A stretch of DNA of 31,499 nucleotides from UBA3064 sp016868095 (GTDB lineage Bacteria; Pseudomonadota; Gammaproteobacteria; Burkholderiales; Burkholderiaceae_E): contig JBEDEM010000033.1 of the NCBI GenBank assembly GCA_041175665.1, positions 1-31,499 of the forward strand, read 5' to 3'. Below are positions 7,715 through 15,930 of the stretch, in pieces. The notes below the pieces were generated by a model. The model saw only the letters and a list, made by a program, of their open reading frames with translations, made no database searches and had not been told where the DNA came from. Made by a program: the position numbers and the translations under genes. Within the stretch, counting starts at the first letter, position 1, and the number at the start of each line of letters is the position of its first letter.

Positions 7715-9301
7715 GTGAGCGCAAACGATCAAACACAACATCAGCTGGATGCCGTCATTATTGGTGCCGGATTTTCGGGCCTTTACCAAATGCTGTGCCT
7801 GCGTGACCGTCTTGGCTTATCGGTACTTGGCCTGGACATGGCCGATGGTGTTGGTGGCACCTGGTATTGGAACCGCTACCCAGGAGCGCGATGTGACTCC
7901 GAAAGCCACTCCTATTCCTACTATTTTTCGGATGAACTGCTGAAAAATTGGACTTGGAGCGAGCGCTACCCAGGTCAAGCCGAGATTCTCGCGTATTTGA
8001 ATTTTGTTGCTGATCACTTCGACCTTAAGCGCAGCTTTCGCTTTAAAACGAAGCTGCTGTCCGCGCACTACGACGAGCAGGCGAATCTCTGGGAGCTTTG
8101 TACCGACGACGGTGAACGCTACCGAACCCGATTTTTAATCTCTGCCGTTGGCAATTTATCTTCGGCCAATATTCCCGCCATTCCCGGGCTTGACCGCTTC
8201 AAGGGCTCTTGGTATCACACCGGTCAGTGGCCTCACGAAGGTGTCGATTTCACCGGTTTAAGCGTGGGCGTCGTCGGCACGGGATCCACAGGGATTCAGG
8301 CAATTCCGGTCATCGCAGCACAGGCTAAGTCACTGACAGTTTTTCAGCGTACCGCCAACTACAGCATCCCGGCGCACAACGGCCCGCTTGACGACGCTTT
8401 TAAGGCCTATTGCAAAGATCATCCGGATGAGATTCGAACCATTTTGCATGCAACGCCCAATGGCCACCCTTTTTATATCAGTGAGACGTCTGCGCTTTCG
8501 CTGTCCGAACAAGAGCGTCATGCGGTGTATGAAAAAGCCTGGGAAAAGGGGGGCTTGCGCTTTCGTGCAAGCTTTAAGGATTTACTGAGCAGTGAAGAAG
8601 CCAACAAGACAGCTGCCGAATTCATCAAGCAAAAGATCCGCTCGATAGTGAGAGACCCGCGCAAGGCCCAAGTGCTCAGCGATATTGATCACCCATTTGC
8701 TGCGAAGCGGCCGCCGATCGATACCGACTATTTTGAAACTTATAACTTAGCGCATGTGGATTTAGTCGATATCAGGGAAAATCCCATTGCATCGATTACT
8801 GAAGAGGGTATAAAAACCAATAACGCTCTATTCAAACTCGATGCCATTGTTTTTGCAACAGGATTCGACGCAATGACTAGACCGATCTTAAATCTAAATC
8901 TGAAAGGACGAGACGGTTTAGCCTTAAGCGAAGCCTGGGAAGCAGGGCCCACCAACTACATGGGATTACAAGTACCAGGCTTTCCAAACTTTTTTATGGT
9001 TACAGGCCCAGGCAGTCCCAGCGTCCTAACCAACATGCCAGTTGCTATCGAGCAACATGTTGAATGGATCAGCGACTGTATTGCTCATATGAGGGCAGAG
9101 GGTCTCCATCGTGTTGAACCCCAACCACAAGCCAGCGCGCAGTGGATGCAAGAGGTCAATCAGGCTGCAGCGGCAACCTTACTGCCAAAGGCAAAACACT
9201 CTTGGTATCTCGGGGCAAACATACCAGGCAAACCCCGCGTGTTTATGCCCTACGCCGGTGGCATGGCTCATTATCGAAAGCGCTGCGAAACAAAACAATA
9301 A
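7715..9301 (+). CDS. Flavin-containing Baeyer-Villiger monooxygenase (type I, cyclohexanone monooxygenase-like)
   Basis: This 528-residue enzyme is predicted to use FAD, NADPH and O2 to convert ketones to esters or lactones. Two Rossmann motifs (GAGFSG at 17-22, GTGSTG at 188-193) flank the diagnostic fingerprint FKGSWYHTGQWP at 162-173, which matches FxGxxxHxxxWP. The segment GGTWYWNRYPGARCDSESH is characteristic of the cyclohexanone/phenylacetone monooxygenase group. The start is GTG at 7715, with GGAG at 7704-7707. A six-codon reading frame (7696-7713) ends one base before it. The coding DNA around 8760-8880 is more AT-rich than the rest of the gene. The neighbouring dehydrogenases could supply ketone and process the products, but no esterase or lactonase adjoins. 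Substrate is unknown. Confidence 0.92.
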   Translation: MSANDQTQHQLDAVIIGAGFSGLYQMLCLRDRLGLSVLGLDMADGVGGTWYWNRYPGARCDSESHSYSYYFSDELLKNWTWSERYPGQAEILAYLNFVADHFDLKRSFRFKTKLLSAHYDEQANLWELCTDDGERYRTRFLISAVGNLSSANIPAIPGLDRFKGSWYHTGQWPHEGVDFTGLSVGVVGTGSTGIQAIPVIAAQAKSLTVFQRTANYSIPAHNGPLDDAFKAYCKDHPDEIRTILHATPNGHPFYISETSALSLSEQERHAVYEKAWEKGGLRFRASFKDLLSSEEANKTAAEFIKQKIRSIVRDPRKAQVLSDIDHPFAAKRPPIDTDYFETYNLAHVDLVDIRENPIASITEEGIKTNNALFKLDAIVFATGFDAMTRPILNLNLKGRDGLALSEAWEAGPTNYMGLQVPGFPNFFMVTGPGSPSVLTNMPVAIEQHVEWISDCIAHMRAEGLHRVEPQPQASAQWMQEVNQAAAATLLPKAKHSWYLGANIPGKPRVFMPYAGGMAHYRKRCETKQ

Positions 9302-9325
9302 CCGCAAACGGCTACGAGGGATTTC

Positions 9326-10105
9326 TTATGGCTTAATCAAGCCATCGACGGCAGCGCCGTGAACGTCCATCTCGTAGTCAAGACCTTGTACGGGTGGCCT
9401 TGCGTAGTGCCAGCATAGGCCTGCCGGCGCAATGCCTCGCGCTGCCATCATCGGACCCACCAAGTGGCCGATATTTTGAACCGTATAAATTTGGGCACTA
9501 TTTGCATCGGACCACTCAAAACCCAATCCTGCCAAGCGCAATCGCATCGTTTCCAGAACATAGTCGACTTTGCAAGCCAGACCCTCTGGCGAGTTGTCAT
9601 GCAAGGCCACGATCCTGTCTCGATAAGCTTCGCCAGCCTTCTCGCTTGCCTCGCCGCTGCCAGCAACCATGAATCCACCTGCAAGTCGCGCGCCGGCCGG
9701 GACGGTGTAAGTAAAGGCATACATCGCAGGTTCAGCGGGTGGGTCGTACAACGGACAAACATTGGTGCGCGCCACCGGATTGTCCTGGCTGTCGCCGCCT
9801 GCAAACAAACCCCAGGACTGTAGCTTTTGGACATAAACCCTGTTGAACTCGACAAAGCCCTGCTCACTAAAAGGCGCTGGTGAACGCAATTCACAATGGG
9901 CAAATGCGCTCGTCGGTCTGCCAATCGCAGTGAGATGCTGTTCAACCGCTGCAAATGCCTCAGCAAGCGGCAAGGGCTTTGAGAATCGTTGACGGACCAT
10001 CGCAAAGCCTTGCGCTGCCGCTACGCCGCCCGAGTACTGAAAAACAGCAGGCAAATACATAAAGCCGCCTGCTTCAAACAACTTTGACTGAGGTACCGTC
10101 GTCAT
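9326..10105 (-). CDS. RidA/YjgF-like protein (possibly related to aminomuconate deaminase CnbZ)
   Basis: This is a 259-residue soluble protein. Its C-terminal part (QNIGHLVGP, then ARPPVQGLDYEMDV) resembles the end of RidA/YjgF-fold proteins, which often hydrolyse enamines or imines. The length suggests two such domains in tandem. I recall similar proteins annotated as 2-amino-5-chloromuconate deaminase (CnbZ), but I cannot confirm that from the sequence alone. No signal peptide or membrane segment is seen. It converges on the monooxygenase with a 24-bp gap, so it is not in the same transcript. The start at 10105 has a weak GGGGA upstream. An unrelated hypothetical family is the alternative. 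Confidence 0.65.
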   Translation of the reverse strand: MTTVPQSKLFEAGGFMYLPAVFQYSGGVAAAQGFAMVRQRFSKPLPLAEAFAAVEQHLTAIGRPTSAFAHCELRSPAPFSEQGFVEFNRVYVQKLQSWGLFAGGDSQDNPVARTNVCPLYDPPAEPAMYAFTYTVPAGARLAGGFMVAGSGEASEKAGEAYRDRIVALHDNSPEGLACKVDYVLETMRLRLAGLGFEWSDANSAQIYTVQNIGHLVGPMMAARGIAPAGLCWHYARPPVQGLDYEMDVHGAAVDGLIKP

Positions 10106-10165
10106 GAATCAACATCCCCAAAAGTAAAAACATGAACTTCGAAGATGCATGATAACGAGATGAGC

Positions 10166-10191
10166 AGCCAAGGCCGACATAGGCCTTGGCT
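10166..10191. promoter_or_regulatory. Perfect 10-bp stem hairpin in the intergenic region
   Basis: AGCCAAGGCC (10166-10175) pairs perfectly with GGCCTTGGCT (10182-10191) across a 6-base GACATA loop. No T-tract follows on either strand, so it is not a typical intrinsic terminator. It overlaps the first copy of the 46-bp tandem repeat and sits between divergent genes. It could be a leader structure or a protein site. Confidence 0.45.
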
Positions 10192-10296
10192 TCGCGACAC
10201 CGATATGCTCTGCTTCATGGGCTTGTCGAACTTAGCTTCGATACCACGATTTGCTCTACTTCAAGGACTCGTCGAACTCTGCTTCAATATATCGAT
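10185..10296 (+). repeat. 46-bp tandem repeat, about 2.5 copies
   Basis: Copy 1 (10185-10230) and copy 2 (10231-10276) match at 36 of 46 positions without gaps. A partial third copy (10277-10296) matches copy 2 at 13 of 20. The conserved core includes GCTTCG, CGATNTGCTCT and GTCGAA. The unit length is not a multiple of three and the region has no good reading frame, so it is non-coding. It ends 21 bases before the patatin-like gene, where a promoter and leader should lie. Confidence 0.8.
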
Positions 10297-10317
10297 GATC
10301 CCTCCATCTAGCACCCG

Positions 10318-11481
10318 ATGATTGGACTTTTACTCACTGGCGGTGGCGCTCGTGCGGCCTATCAGGTCGGCGTCCTGGTCGCGATTGCTCATGCGCTTAG
10401 AAAACGGGGAGAAGGACAGGACCTAAGCGGCCATCCCTTTAAGATTCTTTGCGGCACTTCGGCGGGCGCGCTCAATATAGCAACGCTTGCCAGTCATCCT
10501 GAAGGGTTTTTGCCCGCCGTACTTCACCTTGAACGCATCTGGAGCAGCTTTCGTGCCGAACAGGTCTTTGTCGCCGACAGCATCGGTCTGGCCTCGTCAA
10601 CCGGCAAGTGGCTGAGCGCACTCACGCTCGGTTGGCTCAGCGGGCACACGCCCAAGGCACTCCTGGATACTTCGCCATTGCGGCGACTCTTAAGTCGTGA
10701 GCTCGACTTAAGTCAGATTGATCGGCATCTTGAAGCCCGAGACTTACACGCGGTTGCGGTCACCGCCTCGAGCTATAGCAGCGGAGAACACCTCACGTTT
10801 TATAGTGCACCGAAGGCGCTTGAGCCCTGGCAACGTGCCAAACGCAAAGCGATTCGCAGTCTAATGACCATTGAGCATCTGCTTGCCTCAAGCGCAATTC
10901 CGGTATTGTTTCCGCCCGTCGCACTTCAGGTCGAGGGACAAACCCAGTGGTTTGGTGATGGTGCAATGCGCCAAGTCGCACCGATAAGTCCGGCAATCCA
11001 CCTAGGTGCCAAGGCAGTACTTGCTATCGGTACGCGCTCCACCGAGCAGGACGTAGCAACCCCGGAGCATGCGACCCAAACCCAGACCCAACCCTCGCTT
11101 GCTCAAATTGGCGGCCACGCGCTCGCTGGACTGTTTCTAGACAGCCTTTCGTCGGATGCTGAGCAATTGGCGCGCACCAATGAGGTTATTCGCCTCCTTG
11201 ATCCACAGGCACGCACGAAAAGCGGCCTGCGAGAAGTCGCATTACTGCAAATCAATCCAAGTGAAGCCCTCGAGCCTATTGCGCTGAGTTTTCGACTTCA
11301 TTTGCCCTGGATGCTGCGCAAACTTTTTGGACGGGTTGGCGCTACCGAACCACGTGGGGCTGTTTTATTGAGCTATTTACTCTTTGAACAAGGCTTTACC
11401 AATGCACTGATCGAACTTGGCAAGCGCGATGCCCATGCGATGATGGATACTATCCTTGCCTTCATCGATCGCCACTCTTGA
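10318..11481 (+). CDS. Patatin-like phospholipase / serine hydrolase
   Basis: This 387-residue protein has the patatin catalytic dyad layout: oxyanion loop GGGARAAY (8-15), nucleophile elbow GTSAG with S48, and the partner aspartate D214 in FGDGAMRQ. Family members hydrolyse acyl esters of phospholipids or neutral lipids and are often cytoplasmic or membrane-associated. There is no N-terminal signal peptide, so a cytoplasmic enzyme like the RssA or YjjU groups is likely. The C-terminal third is rich in Leu and Arg and may touch membranes. The ATG at 10318 lacks a clear ribosome-binding site. It is the first gene of a long plus-strand run, only 12 bases from miaB, so the tandem repeat upstream may control more than this gene. 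Confidence 0.9.
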   Translation: MIGLLLTGGGARAAYQVGVLVAIAHALRKRGEGQDLSGHPFKILCGTSAGALNIATLASHPEGFLPAVLHLERIWSSFRAEQVFVADSIGLASSTGKWLSALTLGWLSGHTPKALLDTSPLRRLLSRELDLSQIDRHLEARDLHAVAVTASSYSSGEHLTFYSAPKALEPWQRAKRKAIRSLMTIEHLLASSAIPVLFPPVALQVEGQTQWFGDGAMRQVAPISPAIHLGAKAVLAIGTRSTEQDVATPEHATQTQTQPSLAQIGGHALAGLFLDSLSSDAEQLARTNEVIRLLDPQARTKSGLREVALLQINPSEALEPIALSFRLHLPWMLRKLFGRVGATEPRGAVLLSYLLFEQGFTNALIELGKRDAHAMMDTILAFIDRHS

Positions 11482-11493
11482 TACAGTTCGCGC

Positions 11494-12849
11494 ATGGGAA
11501 AAAAGTTATTTATCAAGACCTTTGGTTGCCAAATGAACGAATACGACTCAGCCAAGATGGCTGATGTACTCGCCGCCCATGATGCAACCGAGTTGGTCCA
11601 AACGCCGCAAGAAGCCGACATCGTCTTATTCAACACCTGTTCGGTCCGAGAAAAGGCCCAGGAAAAGGTATTTTCAGACCTGGGAAGGGTCAGAGCGATA
11701 AAGCAACAGCGCCCCGAACTAATTATTGGCGTGGGCGGTTGCGTCGCGAGCCAGGAGGGTGAGTCGATCATCAAACGGGCACCTTATGTGGATGTCGTCT
11801 TTGGTCCGCAAACACTTCACCGCCTGCCTCAGTTGATCGAGCAGCGTCGTTTGAGCGGCAAAGCCCAAGTTGACATCCGCTTCCCTGAAATCGAGAAGTT
11901 CGATCATCTGCCGCCAGCTCGGGTTGATGGTGTTACTGCTTTCGTATCGATCATGGAAGGGTGTAGTAAATACTGTAGCTTTTGTGTCGTACCCTACACA
12001 AGGGGTGAAGAAGTATCGCGCCCCTTAGAGGATATCTTGACCGAAGTTGCAGAGTTAGCGAGTCAAGGTGTTCGCGAAGTCACCCTACTTGGCCAAAATG
12101 TCAATGCTTGGGCAGGGCCAGTGCCCACTGAATGGATCGAGCCTGGCGAACCAGCTGATTTCAGTCTCTTGCTTGAGATGGTTGCACAGATTCCGGGGAT
12201 TTTGCGCATCCGCTACACGACCTCCCATCCCAGGGAATTCACCCAACGCCTGATTGAGGCACACGTCAGAATTCCGCAGCTCGCAGCGCATGTCCACCTA
12301 CCTGTACAGGCGGGATCGGATCGCGTGCTTGCTGCGATGAAGCGAGGTTATACCGCTCTTGAGTTTAAATCGATTATTCGTCGACTCCGTAAGGCCTGCC
12401 CGGAGATTTCGGTAAGTTCAGACTTTATTGTGGGCTTTCCTGGTGAGACTGAAGATGACTTTCAAGCCACGATGGATCTCGTGCGCGATCTTCAAATTGA
12501 TCAGTCATTTTCCTTTATTTATAGCGCTCGCCCAGGCACCCCTGCGGCCGATCTCGAAGACCCAACGCCTAAGCAAACCAAACTAGCCTGGCTTGCCCGC
12601 TTACAGGATCTGCTCAATGCACAGGGTCAAGCACACTCGCAGGCTATGATTGGAAGTATTCAGACGGTACTTGTTGAGGGTCCCTCAAAGCGAAATCCCG
12701 ACGAACTCTGCGGTCGCACCGCCAATCACCGCATCGTGAACTTTTCAGGTGAGCCACAATGGATTGGCTCAATGCTTGCCCTACGAATCACAGAAGCGTT
12801 CCCACACTCCTTGCGCGGCGAAGTCCTAGAAGCCAGAGCGATGGCATGA
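11494..12849 (+). CDS. miaB: tRNA-2-methylthio-N6-isopentenyladenosine37 synthase MiaB
   Basis: This radical-SAM methylthiotransferase adds the ms2 group to i6A37 of tRNAs reading codons that start with U. The N-terminal UPF0004 domain has the three auxiliary-cluster cysteines C12 (GCQMNEYDS), C49 (NTCSVREKA) and C83 (GGCVASQEG). The radical-SAM triad is C157, C161 and C164 in GCSKYCSFCVVPYTRG. A TRAM-like RNA-binding domain ends the 451-residue protein, which is a normal length. The stop overlaps the phoH start as ATGA, an arrangement found in many proteobacteria. Confidence 0.97.
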   Translation: MGKKLFIKTFGCQMNEYDSAKMADVLAAHDATELVQTPQEADIVLFNTCSVREKAQEKVFSDLGRVRAIKQQRPELIIGVGGCVASQEGESIIKRAPYVDVVFGPQTLHRLPQLIEQRRLSGKAQVDIRFPEIEKFDHLPPARVDGVTAFVSIMEGCSKYCSFCVVPYTRGEEVSRPLEDILTEVAELASQGVREVTLLGQNVNAWAGPVPTEWIEPGEPADFSLLLEMVAQIPGILRIRYTTSHPREFTQRLIEAHVRIPQLAAHVHLPVQAGSDRVLAAMKRGYTALEFKSIIRRLRKACPEISVSSDFIVGFPGETEDDFQATMDLVRDLQIDQSFSFIYSARPGTPAADLEDPTPKQTKLAWLARLQDLLNAQGQAHSQAMIGSIQTVLVEGPSKRNPDELCGRTANHRIVNFSGEPQWIGSMLALRITEAFPHSLRGEVLEARAMA

Positions 12850-13868
12850 CTCAGCATAAATCGGCGGCAAAGCGCTGGAAACCCGATCAAATCGACAATC
12901 GGCGTCTTGCCAATTTATGTGGTGCGCTTGAGGCAAACTTGAGGCATATGGAGTCGAGTCTTGATGTCAGTATTCGTCGTCAGCAGGGCGCTTTCGAAGT
13001 AAAAGGTTTTAGTCAAGATGCTGATATGGCGATCGTAGCGCTCCAATTTTTTTATGCTCGCGCCACCCGTCCCCTCGAAGAAGATGATATTGCCCTCGGT
13101 TTAATTAGCCTGCGTGAGCAAACCACTGCACGCACGATTGATCATCAAGACTCAGGCAAAAGCGCTTTGGCCGAGCAAGGCGATACAAGTCCAGCCCAGG
13201 CCGAATTTCGTTTGCACACAAAACGCAGCGACCTGCAACCGCGAACGCCCAATCAGCGCCTTTATGTGCAACATATCTTGAGCCATGACTTGAGTTTTGG
13301 TATCGGACCAGCAGGCACAGGGAAAACTTATTTAGCGGTTGCTTGTGCTGTTGATGCCTTAGAGCGCGAACAAGTCAAGCGGATTATCCTCACACGACCT
13401 GCTGTTGAAGCCGGCGAGAGGCTCGGTTTTCTACCTGGCGATCTGGCACAAAAAGTAGATCCTTATTTAAGACCGCTTTACGATGCGCTCTATGATTTGA
13501 TGGGTTTTGAGCGTGTGAATCGAGCCATGGAAAGGCAAAGTATTGAGATTGCTCCGCTAGCTTATATGCGCGGACGCACACTCAACCATGCCTTTATTAT
13601 TCTTGATGAGGCGCAAAACACAACCGCTGAACAAATGAAAATGTTCTTGACTCGCTTGGGTTTTGGTTCGCGGGCGGTTGTAACCGGCGATCCCACACAG
13701 ATTGATCTACCCAAAGGAACGACAAGCGGTTTGATCAACGCAAGACGCATTCTCGATCAGGTTAAAGGTATTGCCTTTACCGAGTTCGATAGCTCCGATG
13801 TTGTTCGCCATCCTTTGGTGGGGCGTATCGTTGATGCCTACGAACGCCAGGCCCGACTTGAGCACTAA
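12846..13868 (+). CDS. phoH: PhoH family ATPase (PhoH-like/YbeZ)
   Basis: This cytoplasmic P-loop NTPase of the PhoH family is 340 residues long. Walker A is GPAGTGKT (154-161) and Walker B is IILDEAQN (251-258). The sensor-like VVTGDPTQID follows. The N-terminal 100 residues form the KH-like part seen in YbeZ proteins. YbeZ is thought to act with the YbeY RNase in RNA or ribosome metabolism. The start overlaps the miaB stop by four bases, and ybeY follows 11 bases later, matching the conserved miaB-ybeZ-ybeY order. Residues about 97-125, between the KH-like part and the ATPase, form a polar linker. Confidence 0.95.
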   Translation: MTQHKSAAKRWKPDQIDNRRLANLCGALEANLRHMESSLDVSIRRQQGAFEVKGFSQDADMAIVALQFFYARATRPLEEDDIALGLISLREQTTARTIDHQDSGKSALAEQGDTSPAQAEFRLHTKRSDLQPRTPNQRLYVQHILSHDLSFGIGPAGTGKTYLAVACAVDALEREQVKRIILTRPAVEAGERLGFLPGDLAQKVDPYLRPLYDALYDLMGFERVNRAMERQSIEIAPLAYMRGRTLNHAFIILDEAQNTTAEQMKMFLTRLGFGSRAVVTGDPTQIDLPKGTTSGLINARRILDQVKGIAFTEFDSSDVVRHPLVGRIVDAYERQARLEH

Positions 13869-13879
13869 ACAAGAAAAGC

Positions 13880-14332
13880 TTGGACACTGAAATCAGCTTG
13901 CAACGCGGCCAGGGTATTGTGCGTTGGCCAATTCCTACTTCGCGCCTTCGCCGCTGGGTAAAGCTTGCGCTTGAAGGGGAAGTCGCACATTTAAACCTGC
14001 GCTTGGTCGGCACCGAAGAAGGCAAACAGCTCAATGCGCGATGGCGTCATGCGCATAAGCCCACCAATGTGCTGACTTTTGCCTACACGCAGCAAGCCCC
14101 CTGGGAGGCCGATATAATTTTTTGTCTTCCTGTTATCGAAACTGAATCGGAGCGCGCAAACATGCCTTTGGCGCAGCACTTTGCGCATTTGGTGATTCAT
14201 GGGGTTTTGCATGCACGCGGTATGGACCATGAGTTGCCCGCTATGGCAGCGCTCATGGAGGCCCGCGAAGCCCAACTGCTGGCCCGTTTGCGCATGCCCG
14301 ATCCTTATAAGGCGATGGACGCGCGAGCGTGA
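13880..14332 (+). CDS. ybeY: Endoribonuclease YbeY (rRNA maturation factor)
   Basis: YbeY is a zinc-dependent RNase implicated in 16S rRNA 3'-end maturation and ribosome quality control. The zinc-binding motif is fully present: H107, H111 and H117 in HGVLHARGMDH. The PTNVLTF segment corresponds to the PTDVLSF motif of the family. The protein is 150 residues, a normal length. The only start giving the full N-terminus is TTG at 13880, preceded by a purine stretch AAGAAAAG but no strong SD. A downstream GTG at about 13919 would remove 13 residues. The stop overlaps the lnt start (GTGA). The corC/ybeX gene usually found between ybeY and lnt is missing. Confidence 0.93.
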   Translation: MDTEISLQRGQGIVRWPIPTSRLRRWVKLALEGEVAHLNLRLVGTEEGKQLNARWRHAHKPTNVLTFAYTQQAPWEADIIFCLPVIETESERANMPLAQHFAHLVIHGVLHARGMDHELPAMAALMEAREAQLLARLRMPDPYKAMDARA

Positions 14333-15930
14333 CCACAAAGCTGCCCTTGCTCGTGCTCGCCCTGAGCCTTGCTGCGAGCGTTCAGGCGATGAGCTTCGGG
14401 CCAATTCACCATGAACTCTTGCAGGTTTTAAGTTTCGCAGCGGCGTTGAGCTTCATCGAACTGCGCGCCAAACGTAGCTGGCTGCTATTTTTTTACTTCC
14501 ATTCCCTCACGCTTCTCATCGGCCTGTCTTGGCTGCATATTTCAATGACACGCTATGGCGGCATGCCTCAAGCACTTTCTGCGGCCGCGCTTGTTGGATT
14601 TTGTATGTATCTCGCACTCTTTGGCACAGCGGCCTTTGCCATGTATCGACAAGCCATACTCCGCAACTGGGTCAAGCCGGGCCTGGGCGCCGGGTTTGCC
14701 TTTGGCGGACTCTGGGGCCTTTTTGAACTCCTGCGTGCTGGACTATTCACCGGTTTTCCATGGCTATCGGTCGGCTACGCCCATGTTGACGGTGTTTTGA
14801 GTCATTGGGCGGCATGGGTCGGCGTCTATGGGATCAGTGCCTTAGCAATCGCAGCAGCGCTTTGGCTTGCTGCCTTGCTGCGAGGTTCAGCGCCATACAC
14901 GCAACAAGCGACCGAGGGCACGGCGAAAAAACCATCGGTGTTGTTCAACAGCGAGGGAAAGCCTGGCTTGATCATCGCGCTGGCCTTGCTCGTGATCGCC
15001 AGCAGCCTTTTGCAGCACAACTGGGTAAACCCAAGCGGATCATCATTCAGAAGCCTGCTGATGCAAACCAATGTGTCCCAGCTGCAAAAATTCGATGCGC
15101 AGCGCCTGCTTGAGCAGCATGAGCGAATCGTGAATATGGTTCTGAGGGCGCAGGTTGACTTGACGGTCAGTCCTGAGACAGCTTGGATCAGCCCCTGGGC
15201 GCACAGTCCAGTAGAAAGCCGCGACAAACTGGTGCAGGCACTTGCAAAGCAGGGCGGGGTGCTCGCACTGGGCATGCCGCTTGGCAAGCACATCGAAAAC
15301 GGCGAAACGCTCCCGATTCGAAGCAATAGCCTTGTCTTGATGCAGGGCCAAGGCCAGTGGCTTGGCCGCTATGACAAGCAGCATTTGGTGCCATTTGGTG
15401 AGTTCGTGCCCCCTGGTTTTCGCTGGTTTGTTGAGCAAATGCGCATACCGCTGGGTGATTTTGAGCGTGGCAAAGGCCCAGCACCCATACATCCGGTTGC
15501 CGGGCGACTCATTGGTTTTAATATTTGCTACGAAGATCTTTTCCCAGAGGCCATCGCTTTGCAAGTTCAGCAAGGCGCCCATGTATTGGTCAATGCGAGT
15601 AATCTCGCATGGTTCGGCGACTCGCATGCCTTGCATCAGCATTTACAAATCAGCCGCATGCGAAGTTTGGAGTTACAACGCCCCATGCTGCGTGCCACCA
15701 ACACGGGAGCGACCGCTGCGATTGGCGCTGACGGTCGAGTCCTGGCAAAGCTGCCCCATCTCAGCGAGGAAGTGCTCGTTACGAGCGTGCAACCGATGCA
15801 CGGACTCACACCCTTTGCCAGGTTTCGGCTAAGCGCCACCCTTGTTTTTCTCAGCCTCATGCTTATCCTGGCCCTGGCAACAGCCTGGATTGAAGTGTCG
15901 GCGAACAGAGGGATTAAAATCTCGTCATGA
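14329..15930 (+). CDS. lnt: Apolipoprotein N-acyltransferase
   Basis: Lnt transfers the third acyl chain onto the N-terminal cysteine of lipoproteins in the inner membrane. Hydrophobic segments fill residues 1-235 (about seven helices) and one closes the C-terminus (about 505-525). The periplasmic nitrilase domain between them carries the triad E283 (SPETA), K350 (YDKQHLVPFGE) and C400 (NICYEDLFPE). Length is 533, slightly above the usual 510-520, with the extra residues in the polar loop at about 185-210. The GTG start overlaps the ybeY stop by four bases, and the stop overlaps the glyQ ATG, so translation is likely coupled through all three. Confidence 0.96.
   Translation: MTTKLPLLVLALSLAASVQAMSFGPIHHELLQVLSFAAALSFIELRAKRSWLLFFYFHSLTLLIGLSWLHISMTRYGGMPQALSAAALVGFCMYLALFGTAAFAMYRQAILRNWVKPGLGAGFAFGGLWGLFELLRAGLFTGFPWLSVGYAHVDGVLSHWAAWVGVYGISALAIAAALWLAALLRGSAPYTQQATEGTAKKPSVLFNSEGKPGLIIALALLVIASSLLQHNWVNPSGSSFRSLLMQTNVSQLQKFDAQRLLEQHERIVNMVLRAQVDLTVSPETAWISPWAHSPVESRDKLVQALAKQGGVLALGMPLGKHIENGETLPIRSNSLVLMQGQGQWLGRYDKQHLVPFGEFVPPGFRWFVEQMRIPLGDFERGKGPAPIHPVAGRLIGFNICYEDLFPEAIALQVQQGAHVLVNASNLAWFGDSHALHQHLQISRMRSLELQRPMLRATNTGATAAIGADGRVLAKLPHLSEEVLVTSVQPMHGLTPFARFRLSATLVFLSLMLILALATAWIEVSANRGIKISS

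Noticed and set aside
15043..15642. A 199-codon minus-strand frame inside lnt.
   Set aside because: Lnt has intact catalytic residues in this region; the antisense frame is an overlap artefact.
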